Assembly (NCBI GenBank): GCA_001953115.1
Contig: LSSL01002562.1
Coordinates: 1 to 32,499, forward strand
Source of the DNA: Smittium mucronatum
Taxonomy: Eukaryota; Kickxellomycota; Harpellomycetes; Harpellales; Legeriomycetaceae
DNA length: 32,499 nt
Direction of reading: 5' to 3'
Numbering within the stretch: position 1 is the first letter of the stretch; each line of letters opens with the position of its first letter. Below are positions 8,802 to 20,650 of this stretch, one piece after another. Both the position numbers and the translations under genes were made by a program. The notes under the pieces were generated by a model. That model saw only the letters and a program-made list of their open reading frames with translations, was not told the DNA's origin and searched no databases.

Positions 8802-11420
8802 GTTACAGAGTGAATTTAAAAAAATTTAACACATTCGAGCTTCATAATCTCTTAAAAGAGTAATGAAGACTCGAATGATTTAACTTATATCGTATGCAAT
8901 GAAAAAATCTCAATGAAACACAAATAATATTTTTATTTGATATAATATACTTAGATTCATTTTAAAAAACCAATTAATTTTACCTAAATTAAAAATTCTA
9001 AAATAAACAAAGTAGTATTAACCCAGAAAAATTTTAATTAATTTTTTTTAAATATCTTTACCAGATAATTTTGACTGTTTTAATTAATATATTTAAATAG
9101 AAGTTATAAAAAAATGATTTTACTCAGTAAATTATCAATAAAATTATTTAAGGGGAAATTATAAATTAGTTAGAATTTATTTATATTATTTATAAATTTA
9201 CTTGAAACACATTTTAACTATAAACCACTACAAAAATATTTACATTATGGTGCGTGACATTATAAATATTATAAATATCTTATTTATTTTGAGTAATAAT
9301 TTAGTTGTATAATTAATATGATTAATAATAAAAAAGTTATTATTATTATTTTATTATTTTTCTATAATATTTTTTTGATATAAGAGTATGATAATTTTTT
9401 TTATAGATTTTTTACACTATAGATCGGTATTTAATGCTTCTCATAAAAGATACCAATATTATTGGGGTTTTTATTCACAAAAAAACCTTAAAAAAATAAA
9501 TAAGCCGATATCAAAGTCTCATGATATCCAAAATTTCTGCTATATCTAATGCTAGTTCAATTTCATTTTGGTACGTCTAATCAAGACTCATTCCAAATTC
9601 AGCGAATCTAAACCCAATGCATACATCTTAGCATTTTTTTTCTTACATTTACATAGATTCGTTTATTTTTTGATAAATTTCTTCTTAATTATTTTTTAGA
9701 AGAAACTTGTACCATGGTTTTTTTAATTCTGAATTTTTTTTGATTTTTTGACGTTTTTATTCAGGCAACAAATTTTAATTGTATAAATGTACACATAGAT
9801 CCATGGGTGTTTTTTTTGGATGGAGAGTATCAGATGGGTAATTTTTTGAAGATATATAACCCTTTAAATGTAATTAATATATTATCCAGCTTAAAAACAT
9901 TAAAAACTCTAAAATAATATGATTAAACAATTTTTACTGTTTGAAATTTATATTTAATTTCTGTTTTTTCCAGTGTTTTTTTTAGATAATATATAAAATT
10001 AACTTGATAGCCTTTTTGGAGCTATTTTTTAATGATATTTTGTTCTAATGAATATTTTTTCAATTAATTTAATCTTGTAATAACATCTAAAATTATCATC
10101 AGACAAGATGATTACCCCATGTTTTTATTTTTTAAATCTAAAAAATTATTCATAATTTACGGTCCTAAAACATGTAATGTATTCTTTTCACGACTGAAAT
10201 TTCAATATAAGTCGAAGATTTTAAAAAGTATAATTAGAAAATTACTGTTTTTACTTGACGTGTTAGATAATAGCCACAGTTGATTATCTTGATTCAAATT
10301 AACTAGAGATTTTTTGAGAAATGGGTATCTAAGCTAGATAAATTATTAAAAAAGCAAAGTTTATAAAAATTTCCTTCTAATAATTTAAAACTCATCAATT
10401 TTGAAAATTTGTACAAAAATTTTTTTCAAAAAAAATATTCTCAAATTTTTAAAAAAAATCTATATATGATGAATTTTAGCCTTATTAATTCTATAACTAA
10501 GATTATATCAGATTTTATTACATATATATGTTAATTAATCTGAAAAATAATAATCATGTACTTTTAATTTAGATACCACCTTTTTAGTTTTTTTTTTTTT
10601 ATTAAATTCAAAATTTTCAATCTTTATAAATCTCAACAGGTATATAGCTAACCCAAATTAATATCACAGCTTTCAAAAACCTTATTTATTTTCGATGAGA
10701 ACTTAACTAATCTAGAACCTTTACCTAAATTTATTTTATTTTAATAGGCGCTAATTAATATCATTGGCAAGCAAAAATGCGCTTTTAATTCAAATAATCC
10801 TGCACGAAATTATAATTGATCCAATATAAAGTTTTCAAATTACTATTTTTTAACTGATTATTAACATTAAACCTAATATCTCTCATCACTCTGGCTTTTT
10901 TATAAGATTTCAAAAAAAAAAAAATTGTTCGTCAATATGTATTTGATAATAATAATTTGCGCTTTTAAAAAAACTAAAAAAAAGAGTTTAGAAATGTCTA
11001 TAAATAATTTAAGCAGTCAGAAATGAGTAACATTCAGTGAAATAAATTTTCGAGCTTGCTAATAGAATGTAGTAAGTAATGAATATTTTTCTTTTCAAAT
11101 TTACAAATAAAAAATTATAATGATGTAATTAAGTATCTAGGTGAAGTTTATTAATATTTCTACAATGACAGCTTAATTTAAAAATATTTCGGATTAGATT
11201 GAATCATAAAAATATGGTATTTATTTCTAAATTACGGGTTAAAGTTATCTTATATCATTTTTTCCCTATAAATTTATGCTGAATTTTAGGTATTAAATAT
11301 AATATTTTTATCCGAAAAAAATTCATATTAGAGAGAATTTTCGATTCGATTAAATTTATATCCTTTTTTTTGACCAACATATTTAAAATTTTACTAAAGT
11401 AAGTGCAATTTTTAATTATT
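8802..11420. other. A+T-rich DNA, no certain gene
   Basis: An ATT-rich simple run lies at about 9336-9360. On the minus strand, 9626 down to about 9490 reads DVCIGFRFAEF, GMSLD, a stop, then TYQNEIELALDIAEILDIM. This is more protein-like than its surroundings, but I recognise no family and it has at least two stops. Otherwise no gene, RNA or repeat is visible. Confidence 0.4.
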
Positions 11421-11434
11421 TAATAAATGTATAA
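11421..11434 (+). repeat. Target-site duplication (left) of SINE-like copy G
   Basis: TAATAAATGTATAA at 11421-11434 is repeated exactly at 11591-11604. It flanks the element directly on the left and follows the poly(A) tail on the right, the signature of target-primed reverse transcription. Confidence 0.85.
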
Positions 11435-11590
11435 TCCTTGAACCAATACCCAGTGGGTACGGAGCCGCTAGAGCGACAGATGGGAGTGGGATGAAATTTG
11501 ATTATTTTTTTCCTTTTATTGTATTTTTATTTTAGTTTTTTTCTAGTATTTAAATATTATAAATAAAATTTCCTTTAAAAAAAAAAAAAA
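11435..11590 (+). mobile_element. SINE-like short retroelement, copy G, with intact target-site duplication
   Basis: A 156-bp insertion runs from TCCTTGAACCAATACCC to a 14-16-base A run preceded by AAATAAAATTTCC. A 14-bp exact duplication flanks it, so both ends are fixed. It begins at the same base as copy F (3832) and matches it along its length, so the short form has a defined 5' end rather than a random truncation. Its 3' part resembles the tail of LINE-like copies A, C and E, as in SINE/LINE pairs sharing a 3' end. Hairpins: TACCC-AGT-GGGTA (11447-11459) and a second centred on CGC-TAGA-GCG (11466-11475). It has no clear Pol III promoter, so it could instead be an internally deleted LINE. 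Confidence 0.75.
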
Positions 11591-11604
11591 TAATAAATGT
11601 ATAA
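11591..11604 (+). repeat. Target-site duplication (right) of SINE-like copy G
   Basis: Exact copy of 11421-11434, starting right after the A run. Confidence 0.85.
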
Positions 11605-14600
11605 ATTTTGAGGAGAGTGCCACTGGATCTAAATACTAGATAAAACCAAAGCTTTCATTGTACCTTTTTGATCTAAACTCTTTTTTGAAGAATATAATAT
11701 TTTTAATAATTCAACCTCAATAAAAATACAATCAATAGGATAATTTTTTTTGGGTGAGAAAAGAAATAAAATCCTACTTTAACATAAAATATTACAGGCA
11801 ATCACAGTTTATATGAGTTTCTTATTGTACTAATATAGAAAAATATACCGAAAAATGGGCCTTTTTATTACATCGAATATTTATAAATCGATATAACGTC
11901 ATAATGAAACCCCTTTTTCTGATGAAAAAAAAAAATTATCTTTTTAAATCCCAATTTACAGTTATTAAATCACTAGATTAAAATAAAGCCTCTTACATGA
12001 GCTAAAAGTCTTATTTTCCACAAATTTATTAAATAGTTGTGGTAAAAATTAAGCATTATAAAATTTTAATTTATGAATTATCTAAGATTATGAGATATTA
12101 AAATTGTATAAATTGAGATAATACCATTAAAAAATACAGAAAAATATCATTTAAAATATAATCAGTAAAAAAATGAAACTATTCGATACAATATTTCTTC
12201 GGGAATATATTTTATTTATGTAAGATAATGGTACAAGATTTATATTAAGAATTAACTTTGCTTTATACCTCTTCAATATTAGTAAACATTTATTAGTAAG
12301 ATAATAAATTTTTTAAGTTTTATTTGCCTTTTCCAGTTTCTAAAATAAGAGGACTATAAATTTAAAAGTTTATTAGGATGAATTTTTTATAATATCCAGA
12401 AAATATTAATGAATTTACTAGAAAAAAATGAAACAAAATTATTTCTAATTTTTTGATCGATTTCTTATTAATAGGATCAATTTTAAAAAACCCAGATTAT
12501 ATTTGAAATCTTACACGATTTCACATTTTTTTTTGAATTTTATTATGAAAATCAAAGTGTGAACATTTGAACATTTCTATCTAATTAAAAAAAGAATAAA
12601 ATCTCCGAGTTACTTTTACTATTAATATATTCGTTAAATAATATTAACTCTAATAAAAAAATTAACCCCTTCCTATAAAATATTTCTATTTTGCTAAAGA
12701 ATTATATTCAATATCATCGCACCATAAGTAAAAATAGATAAAAAAATTAAAAAAGTGTATTAGGGGTTCCTAAAACTTTTATTATTATTTAATTTAATTA
12801 ATATTTATCATAATATAGATAAAATATAAACACCAAATATTAAGGATAACGCTTAATTTCCTGAATACTCTATTTTTAGATTGGATTAGATAAATTCTAA
12901 CAAAAGAAAAAAATGATCTATTCAACTGTTTTAGACCCGGATAGTAAATATTCTATTAATTTAAATTTAATAACAAAATTTAATAAAAAATTAGATTTTG
13001 AAATCGTTAAATTTCTTTTTTCAATCATTATAAATTTAAATATATTACAAATAAAAATCTAAAAAAAATTGGGCTCACAAAGAGCTAAATTTTATTTTTT
13101 AAAACTAAGATAAAAGATTTTTCACCAACAAGATTTAATATATATAATACAATATATATATGCATTTAAAATTAAAAATACATTTAAAAATTTCGTATAA
13201 TTTTTTAGAAAACACGGGTCAAAACTAAAATCATCAAGAATATTATCAAAAAAATATTGACGCTGGAAATTTTCAAAAAATTTATTGTTGGATGTATTAA
13301 TTTATTAAAATTAATTTTAAAAAACCTGTGAAATTTCGGCGAAATATGGAAATTATAGTTATTTTGCACAAATGATATTTAATTAGATATGAATTAATCT
13401 GTGAGCTATTTGCTTAATAATAAAGTAAACCATCTTTATTTTTGAAAAAGTTACTTTTTGCAAATGATCAGTGAATATTAGATTATCTGTTGTTTTTTAA
13501 AAATATCCGAAAGTACTTGAATTTTAGTTAAAGTTTTTTGTATTAATAATATACCTAAATTTAATAAAGTATCTTTTAGAAAATAAGAACAAATTTTTTT
13601 TATTTTTATTTATAAAAAAAACAAATAAAAAAAAATTTATCATAATTATTTATATTAATTAATAATAATGAAAAATAAATCTGAATTAGGATAATTTTAT
13701 ATGATTAGCCTAAAAAAATTTTTAATTAACACACAAGAGTAGATAATTAGAAATAAAGATCTACAATATCGACCCATTCACCAATTTCACCCATTTTTTA
13801 AATAATTTTATAACAAAAAATACTTTAAAGTCTCGTGAGTATCAACTATTTTAGATTTCGCGTTCAAAAAAAAAAGATTATAAATAAATTTTTGTGTAGT
13901 AAAAATCTTCGTTTTTCACTCATTTTTACACATAAAACATTGATTTCAAATACAGTTTTTAATTCAAAAAAAATTTATCATTTTTTTTGAATATACAATT
14001 AAAAATTTAAAAAACCAAAATCAAACTGATATTCAGCAAATTCATTCTTTAACTTGTTGATAGATTTATAAAATTTTAATGGCCCTGTAGGAAAAAAAAA
14101 TGAAAAATAACCATGTGTCATTATTTATTTACGATAGTTTGAAATTTTATAAAGGGCATCAAAAATATTAAATATTTTATAATCAAAAAATTTCGATTAT
14201 TTTTTAACATTATTATAAGTAATAGAAATTTTTAAGGGCTTTTCACAAGTGTGAGGAAAAGATTAGGTCAATTCACCCCTTAATGAATTCGATTTAAAAA
14301 GAAATTATTGAATTTTTTTTTAAAGTTTTTATATTAACAGAATTGACCTTCACAAAATTTATTAACTTAATTTTTATAATTAATCAAGTTTTTTAGAAGC
14401 GAATTAATTTTATTGACACATTTCGATATTAGGAATAGTTTGAGGATAAGTTTTTCGGAGGTTATTTTGTAATTAAATCATGATATTGTCACATTAAATA
14501 CTTTTTATATTATTTTAGGAATAAAATTAAAAACTTTTTGCTCATAATAAGATTTTTATTGTTTTATCATTTGAATTTTTGTATTTTTTTGAATATTCTA

Positions 14601-15436
14601 GACAAATTTTTCTACTGATGTAAATAATTAGAAGAAAAAATTTAACATAAAAGCTTGAAAGGAAAAAACTAGGAATTTATGAATTTTAATTTAATTATGA
14701 AGCCAATTAATTTGGTTTATAAATAGCAAAATAAAAAAATATTAAAGACTAAAAAAGGAGATAAAAGTATAGAGTTTATAAAAAAATAGGAAAATTGAAT
14801 TGTTTTTTTATTTTATTTTTTTTATTCAATCAATAGAAATAAAAACGCGAACTAATTCTTTTCAATCTGAATTTTTTTTTCTAGAAAATTTGATTCCCTA
14901 TCATAAGATTAAAAAGTCCAGCAAATAATTTATTATAAATTTATTGGTTTTGATGCTGGATTTTCTATACAATAAATAATTATGAAGTAATGAATGAAAT
15001 CTGAATAAATAAGTTATTAAATATTATTTATTATACTATATATTATTTTTTAAATATCAGATTCATGATTAATCTGGTAATATATATTAATATTAATATA
15101 GATTTTCTAAAAAAGAGTTTCTCTCTGGATGTAGAACTATTTAAAAAATATTCTGTAATTGATACAGAAATTATCTATCACGTCTAAGTTAAATTTGATT
15201 TTAATTTTAATGAATTAAAAAGCTTATTTTTTTGTATTGAAAAAATATTAACTAAATTTGACCGATTATAGAATATTACAACAAAACTTTTGAGATCAAT
15301 TGATCCATTTTTCAAAATAAATATATTAAAAAACTTTTTTCTTCATTAAATATTTAAAAAGTTTAAATTAGCACTTTTTTATCACACACCTCAAAAATTA
15401 ATTTTATTTAAAAGAATTTGAGTTAGAAAATAATTA
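11605..15436. other. A+T-rich DNA, no gene seen
   Basis: No coding, RNA or long-repeat signal other than the MITE-end motif at 11899-11917. All six frames are broken by frequent stops. Sequence complexity is low, with many A and T runs. Confidence 0.5.
11899..11917. repeat. Isolated copy of the MITE-end motif
   Basis: CATAATGAAACCCCTTTTT repeats the motif at 3036-3053 and the right end of the MITE at 20951-20972. About 50 bases upstream, ATGGGCCTTTTTATTAC recalls the AATAGGCC step of the MITE's left end, so this may be a collapsed MITE copy. Confidence 0.4.
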
Positions 15437-16091
15437 ATTGTTTTTTTTTGTATAACGAAACTTTATTGTAAGATAACATCAATAAAAAATACACTAATAA
15501 ATAAGAAAAAAATAAAAAGAAGCAAATCTAAGAATATTAACCTAAATAAAATAAGCTCCTCTACCAGATTACTGGCTGCTTACCTACATCAAAAGGGTGA
15601 AATCTACTAACCGAAAGAACCCCCCCCCCTGGCATTGCTATAAGTAGGCTGGATGACCGGGGTTACGTGCAGTCAAGAATTAAGCTCTTTTTCAACGAAC
15701 AATAGCTCATTGAATCTACCGAGCTCCTAATCAGAGCTTTATTCTAACTTTTTATATAAAATTAGGCTCCTTCCCAAAAATGAGATTGATTGAAATGGCT
15801 TTTCTACAAATAGCTGTTAGAAGTTGAGGTGGGTTTGTCCATCGAAACCTATACTTTTGCTCTAGAAAATATATAAGTTGTGCTAAACAATCGTTTACTC
15901 CTATTCCGAGATGTTCCTTCTCTGGAATAGCTGTGCACAGTATCCACTACTCTCAACTAATAATATTGTTAAACTTGTTTGAAGTTTTAGTTTATTTTAC
16001 TTCAAAAAATTACACTATTAATCCCCTAAACCATGACAAGGTATTTCACTCTTAGGAGGTAAATTAAGGGATAGGCCAATAAAACACGATT
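15437..16091 (-). mobile_element. LINE-like 3' end, copy C, older and A+T-shifted
   Basis: Read on the minus strand, this copy ends in CAATAAAGTTTCGTTATAC plus an A run (15441-15449 as T on the plus strand) and follows copy A back to its first bases near 15960. It continues about 130 bp further 5' than the window shows for copy A. It has lost G+C relative to copy A: CCGATCG has become ACGATTG and CACAGCTG has become CACAACTT. The hairpin at 15563-15576 reads GCCAG-TAAT-CTGGT on the element strand and is fully paired, though its sequence differs from other copies. AAATAATTA occurs at 15428 and 16092 and might be a target duplication, but in such DNA it is weak. The 5' limit is uncertain. Confidence 0.7.
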
Positions 16092-18837
16092 AAATAATTA
16101 TGTAAAAATTTAATTGTTATGATAGATATTTAAAGAAATTTTTTTCGATTTTTTTTAATTTAAAAATGATTTAAATAATTTCTAATCCATACATAATGCA
16201 AGTTAAAGATGAACTATATTTTCTTTTATATGTTTCGAAACGTGAAGCCATTTGAAAATAATGTTTTAAAGATGAAAATATTATTTATAGAGGTCAATGT
16301 TTTTATTATCATTTGAAATTCTCTGTTATTTACAGAAAATGTATAAAACTTTAAAGTTTTTATAATTTATTGACAAAAAATTCAATTTTTTTTAAAATAT
16401 CCAAAAGACGAAAAATAAAAAAAACTACATACCTTTTATGATATTCGTGAAATCAAAAGTATGAATCTTTTTGAAATAATTATTATAATATTTTAAAATA
16501 TTTGAGTAATTTTTTTTTTCAATGACGACACTTTTAATTATTTAAATCGAGATATTCATTAAAAAAATCAAGTCTCTGCTTTTTAAAAATTTAAAAAAAT
16601 ATATTGTGTGTTGGATTGAATTTTTTTTTTTTTTTTTGATTCTCAGGAAAAAATTTCGAATCATTTGAAAAAATCGAAGTTATCATTATTAATATATAGA
16701 TCAAATAATTATCAATAAAGATCAACGCAATAAATAGAAATTTTCAAAAAAAAAAAAACTATGTGTATTTACCCCCCCCTTTCCAAAGCTTAGTATTAGC
16801 GAAAGACTTAAATTATACATAATTTTATTTTTTGACTTTAAATCATATTTTTGGTACCTTTTTTTGATTTTTTATCTAAAACGGAAATAAAAAAGTTCTA
16901 TTTAAACATCTGAGCACGTTTTTTAAAGAATTTCCAGTAAAAAATCAATAATTTTTTTTTTTTTTTTTACAGAATTAGATAGGGATATTATTTTTCTAAA
17001 AAACCAAATTATCTCATAAAAAATTTCCAAAAAAGGGGGGATATGTGATTAAATCTCAAATGATATTTTACAAAAATTTCAATAGTATTAAAAAATTAAT
17101 TCAAAACACAATTATAATAAGAATTTCCGTTTGGTTTTAAAAAAAAAGAGATTTTGGCTAGAATTTCTATGGTTTTTAAAATAAAGATTATATAAAAATC
17201 TCATTTAATTTAAGCGCCTACAAAAACCAATATTTTGTATGTAAATTATCAAAAATATAGTTAAATGGTCCTAAAAAATTTCTTCTAGAAAAATTTCAAT
17301 TTAATTCAGTACAAGATGGAATTTTTTTTAGCCATTTAGTATTTCACAGTTGAATTTGAAAACATGTTTTAAAAATAAATTTTTCACTTTTTAAACAATT
17401 AAATCATTTTCACGGGAAATATTTACTATTTCAAAAACTGAGAGAGAAAGAGAGAAAGAGAGAGAGAGAGGTTATTCTCAAATTCCCATTAAAACCACCA
17501 ATTTTTAAGTTTATTACCATATATAAATTTATAGGCTATCCTCATGAATAATTACGATTTTATTTTTATTTTTAAATCAGTTCTAGCTTTCATCCTTTTC
17601 ATCTCTTACAATTTATTGTTCTTTCTATGGTGAAATACAGTTTTTATGTGATGTTTATATATATTTTTCGTTGAAATCAGTGTTTTAAAAGCATAATTAT
17701 AGTTAAAAAATATCGGTTATTTATCACCAAAGACAAGGAGATTTTTCTATTCTCATCATTAATATTTATAATTTTTTAAATAGATTGGTAATAGAAAAAT
17801 TGAAGAATATTTCGTTGCATATACTCAATTTGAATTAATTTTTCGAATTTTTTTTAATATTTTTATGTCAAAAAATATTGGATAAATCAGTACAAAACTT
17901 CAAAATTTAACAATAAATTATTCTCGAAATTACTTAAAAACCATTAAAATTCTTTATATATATATTTTTTTGATTTATATAATTATATAATTGTATAAAA
18001 AAATTTCACTTCAATACAAAATTAAACTAAGAAAAATATTTATCTTGTAGACTAAATAAATTTTTATGGGTGTGGTTTTCTTATTTCTGAGTATTTAAAG
18101 GCGCACACCCCACTATCTAAACTTAATATTTTTATTATGTATAACTAGCCCTTGCAATAGGGAAAATAAATATATAAGAATATTTTTCAGTATTTTTAAT
18201 TATAAAAGGAAAGAGGAAAGGGGAGAAGAAACTAATCGAAAGCTTTAAAATTAAAAAGTTTTCGTATTATATAATTATAGCTCATAAGCATAGAAGGAGA
18301 AAATTTTTTTTACAACTAAATAAAATAGCAGATAATATTTTCTTAAAATTAGCGGGTATTTTTTTAAAACCACCGATCAATGTGAAAATGTTATAGTTTA
18401 TTAGCCATTTTTTTTTAAAAGCAAATAAATTTAAAAAATATTTATGAGTCATTCCATAAAATATTTAGTTAAGTAAATTTTTAATAAAAAAGTGTATTAA
18501 CTGAATATGTGGATTTTAGACATGAAAAAAAACTGTTATGGAAATTCGAACTAGCGATAAAATAAAAACGAATAATAATAATTATTATAATCATAAAACT
18601 TTTTATATGTAATTATAACATTAGAAACTTATAATTTATTTTTTTTATAAATACTGATAACTGAATGTAGATTTTTTTACAACAATGTATTTTTATATTT
18701 TTTTATACATAAAAACAAATATGAATTCACGACTAATACAAGCTAGAAAAAGAATCAAGCAACATACGATTTAAACTGAGTTAATTACAATCAATAAGTT
18801 TATTAATTTTTGAAACGTAGTATTCCATGATCTATCA
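16092..18837. other. A+T-rich DNA, no gene seen
   Basis: Long T runs occur at about 16621-16639 and 16951-16968, and a G/C-run pair at about 16781 and 17035. A possible hairpin GGGTGTG/CACACCC spans about 18069-18112. There are no open frames of note and no RNA gene. Confidence 0.5.
17440..17471 (+). repeat. (GA)n microsatellite
   Basis: About 32 bases of GA repeats with AAAG interruptions, a purine tract that stands out from the surrounding A/T runs. Confidence 0.9.
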
Positions 18838-18882
18838 AAGGAGTGAAGATATCTTACAATAAAATTTCGTGAAAAAAAAAAA
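18838..18882 (+). mobile_element. LINE-like tail fragment, copy D
   Basis: AGTGAAGATATCTTACAAT followed by AAAATTTCGTG and eleven A matches the last 45 bp of copy E (TGAAGTTATCTTATAAT, then AAAATTCCGTG). Only the tail is present, as in copy B. The GATAC of the family tail is missing between CGTG and the A run. Confidence 0.65.
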
Positions 18883-19712
18883 GATCAATGTGAAGCTTTT
18901 TAGAACAATGGAATTTTTCGGATATTTTTATTTTTCGAAATTTACTATTTCCTAAAAAGAACATATTTACTTGATTAAACAAAATTAGAACTATAATAAA
19001 GCCAAGGATAAAATTTTAATTTGTTAAATTTTTATCATTATAGAGTTATGTAAGTGTTCAAAATATGTTAGTTACTGAAAATTCTTGAAAATAAGTCTTT
19101 ATGTATATATATGATTGCGAAAAAACCATATTTTGACTTAGTATAGAATAAATAAAATGAAAAATAACACCAATATTTACGCTAGAATAAATAAATTAAC
19201 CAAAAGTTTTTTTATTCTTCCATCGAGACTCAAAACATAAAATAAAAAAATATTTTTTTGAACTAGGATATGGTAGATTTTATATCATAAAAGAAAATTT
19301 TCTCTACAAATTAATTTAGTTTAGTTTTATTTAAATCCAAGATTGACTTAATAACTGTGTATAGTTAAAAGATTTGTGGTAAATTTCCCGATTATGGATT
19401 TTGCACAATTATAATTTTCTACAATTATGTTCTAAGGAATAATAAGCATGGTATTACGAATGAAAAAATTTATAAAAATGAAATAAGAAAATTTTATTAT
19501 TAAAACGCATGGTTAGCCCGAGAATCTGTTATTCGCGTTAAAATTTACGTTAAAATAGTATATTTACAGAATTTCCAATTTTTTTAAAACCTTTGATTAA
19601 AATGATAAAGTATTCGGCAAAAATTGCAAATTTTTTGCCTCAATAATATAAATCAAATAATCCATTTTTATAAAACTAATTTACCATTTAAATAAATCCA
19701 ATTTCACACCAA
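18883..19712. other. A+T-rich DNA, no gene seen
   Basis: No gene or long repeat recognised. A small direct repeat of CGTTAAAAT lies near 19536-19557. Confidence 0.5.
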
Positions 19713-20322
19713 AATAAGTTCTTATTTCCACACATCCTCAAAAAAATATGAGCGGTTTCACTATTTCAGGATATTTATTTTTGTTTGTATTAGGCTTCTT
19801 TAATAAATTTTTTTTTTATTATTGTTGGTTATCACTTATATTCTGATAATATTTCCCTTAGGTTTAATGGAGTAACTTAAAGTATAGCTTCAAGAAACTG
19901 TTTTTTGGCCAATAAAAATAAAACCAGATTGAATTCATAATATAATCTAAAAGACTTCAAGGAAATCGAAAAACTTCACATTTTTACTACTAGATCAACA
20001 AAAAAATTTCCAAAATTAAATTTTTTCTGTAAATAAAAATTTCTACTTTTCTCAAAATACATAAATTTATGATCATGCCTTTATATTTTATAATAAGTGA
20101 ACAAAAAATAATTGAAATTTCCAGTATGATAAATGTAAATAGATCAATAATCCCAAGAGTAAGCTAAATTATTGAACTTAAGGGTAAAAATATCAGCATA
20201 AAAGCGACAACCATTAATTTTACAACACTTTTTTATTTTTAAAAAAGCCTAGTCCAAACAAAAACACATACCCTGAAATAGTGAAATTAATCCTATTTTT
20301 TTGGAGGATGTAGCACTTATTA
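19713..20322. mobile_element. Foldback/MITE-like element of about 610 bp
   Basis: Arms of about 90-95 bp at 19713-19810 and 20230-20322 are inverted copies. They share CATCCTC, then an AAAAAAATA stretch, TTTCACTATTTCAGG, TTTTTGTTTG and TAGGCTT. The intervening ~420 bp have no coding signal. This is the structure of a short non-autonomous DNA transposon. The outer limit and target duplication could not be fixed. It lies about 155 bp upstream of the tRNA-Pro gene. Confidence 0.6.
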
Positions 20323-20441
20323 TAATATGAAATATGCTTTATTAAAATATAAATTTGGATTTATATAGTTGGAACAAAGTTTTTCTCGTTTAAATCAAAT
20401 TTTAATGATTTAAGACAAAAGTTTGTTAAAAATATTATAAT

Positions 20442-20455
20442 ATTAAATATATTAA
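20442..20455 (+). promoter_or_regulatory. Possible TATA-like element upstream of the tRNA pair
   Basis: ATTAAATATATTAA lies 23-36 bp before the first base of tRNA-Pro, where upstream TATA boxes occur in some tRNA genes. Such sequence is common throughout this window, so the match carries little weight. Confidence 0.2.
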
Positions 20456-20477
20456 CCTAAATTTGATATGAGTTATC

Positions 20478-20549
20478 GGCCTGATGGTCTAGCGGTATGA
20501 TTCTCGCTTTGGGTGCGAGAGGTCCCGGGTTCAATCCCCGGTCAGGCCC
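20478..20549 (+). tRNA. tRNA-Pro (anticodon UGG)
   Basis: A 72-nt eukaryotic-type tRNA that reads proline codons CCA and, by wobble, others in the CCN box. The acceptor stem GGCCTGA/TCAGGCC pairs fully, with discriminator C at 20549. The anticodon arm is CTCGC-TTTGGGT-GCGAG with TGG at 20510-20512, and the T arm is CCGGG-TTCAATC-CCCGG. There is no intron and no encoded CCA. The internal Pol III A box (TGGTCTAGCGG) and B box (GGTTCAATCC) are intact. It is not followed by a T run: the next gene starts after only 4 bases (20550-20553). It is therefore probably transcribed together with the initiator tRNA. High G+C marks it out sharply from its surroundings, as expected under strong selection. 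Confidence 0.97.
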
Positions 20550-20553
20550 GATT

Positions 20554-20625
20554 AGCACCATAGCGCAGAGGAAGCGCGCAAGGCTCATAACCTTGAGGTC
20601 CCTGGATCGAAACCCGGTGGTGCTA
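20554..20625 (+). tRNA. Initiator-type tRNA-Met (anticodon CAU)
   Basis: A 72-nt tRNA with cytosolic initiator features: A1:U72 (AGCACCA/TGGTGCT), discriminator A at 20625, T-loop ATCGAAA with A54 and A60 in place of TTC, D stem GCGC/GCGC, and anticodon loop CTCATAA (CAT at 20586-20588) with U33. It delivers Met to the start codon. Two features are unusual. The anticodon stem is CAAGG/CCTTG, so the third pair of the usual G29-G30-G31 block is A29:U41. The T stem CCTGG/CCCGG has a T:C mismatch (20603 and 20615). The rest is well conserved, so the gene is probably functional, though the mismatch leaves room for early decay. The A box lies in TAGCGCAGAGG and the B box is GGATCGAAACC. It follows tRNA-Pro by 4 bp. 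Confidence 0.93.
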
Positions 20626-20628
20626 ATA

Positions 20629-20635
20629 TTTTTTT
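20629..20635 (+). terminator. Pol III terminator (T7) for the tRNA pair
   Basis: Seven T start 3 bases after the end of tRNA-Met. No T run separates the two tRNA genes, so this is the only evident terminator for both. Confidence 0.85.
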
Positions 20636-20650
20636 AGTTTATATCTTTTA

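Noticed and set aside
16020..16045. On the minus strand, TGGTTTAGGGGA resembles a tRNA A box at the 5' part of copy C
   Set aside because: No B box or tRNA arms follow, so a tRNA-derived SINE head is not supported.
16781..17042. C8 run followed by a G6 run 250 bp later, a possible inverted repeat
   Set aside because: Similarity does not extend convincingly beyond the homopolymer and a few bases.
18069..18112. GGGTGTG/CACACCC hairpin, a possible RNA or terminator
   Set aside because: A single 7-bp stem with a 30-base loop and no family or context; likely chance.
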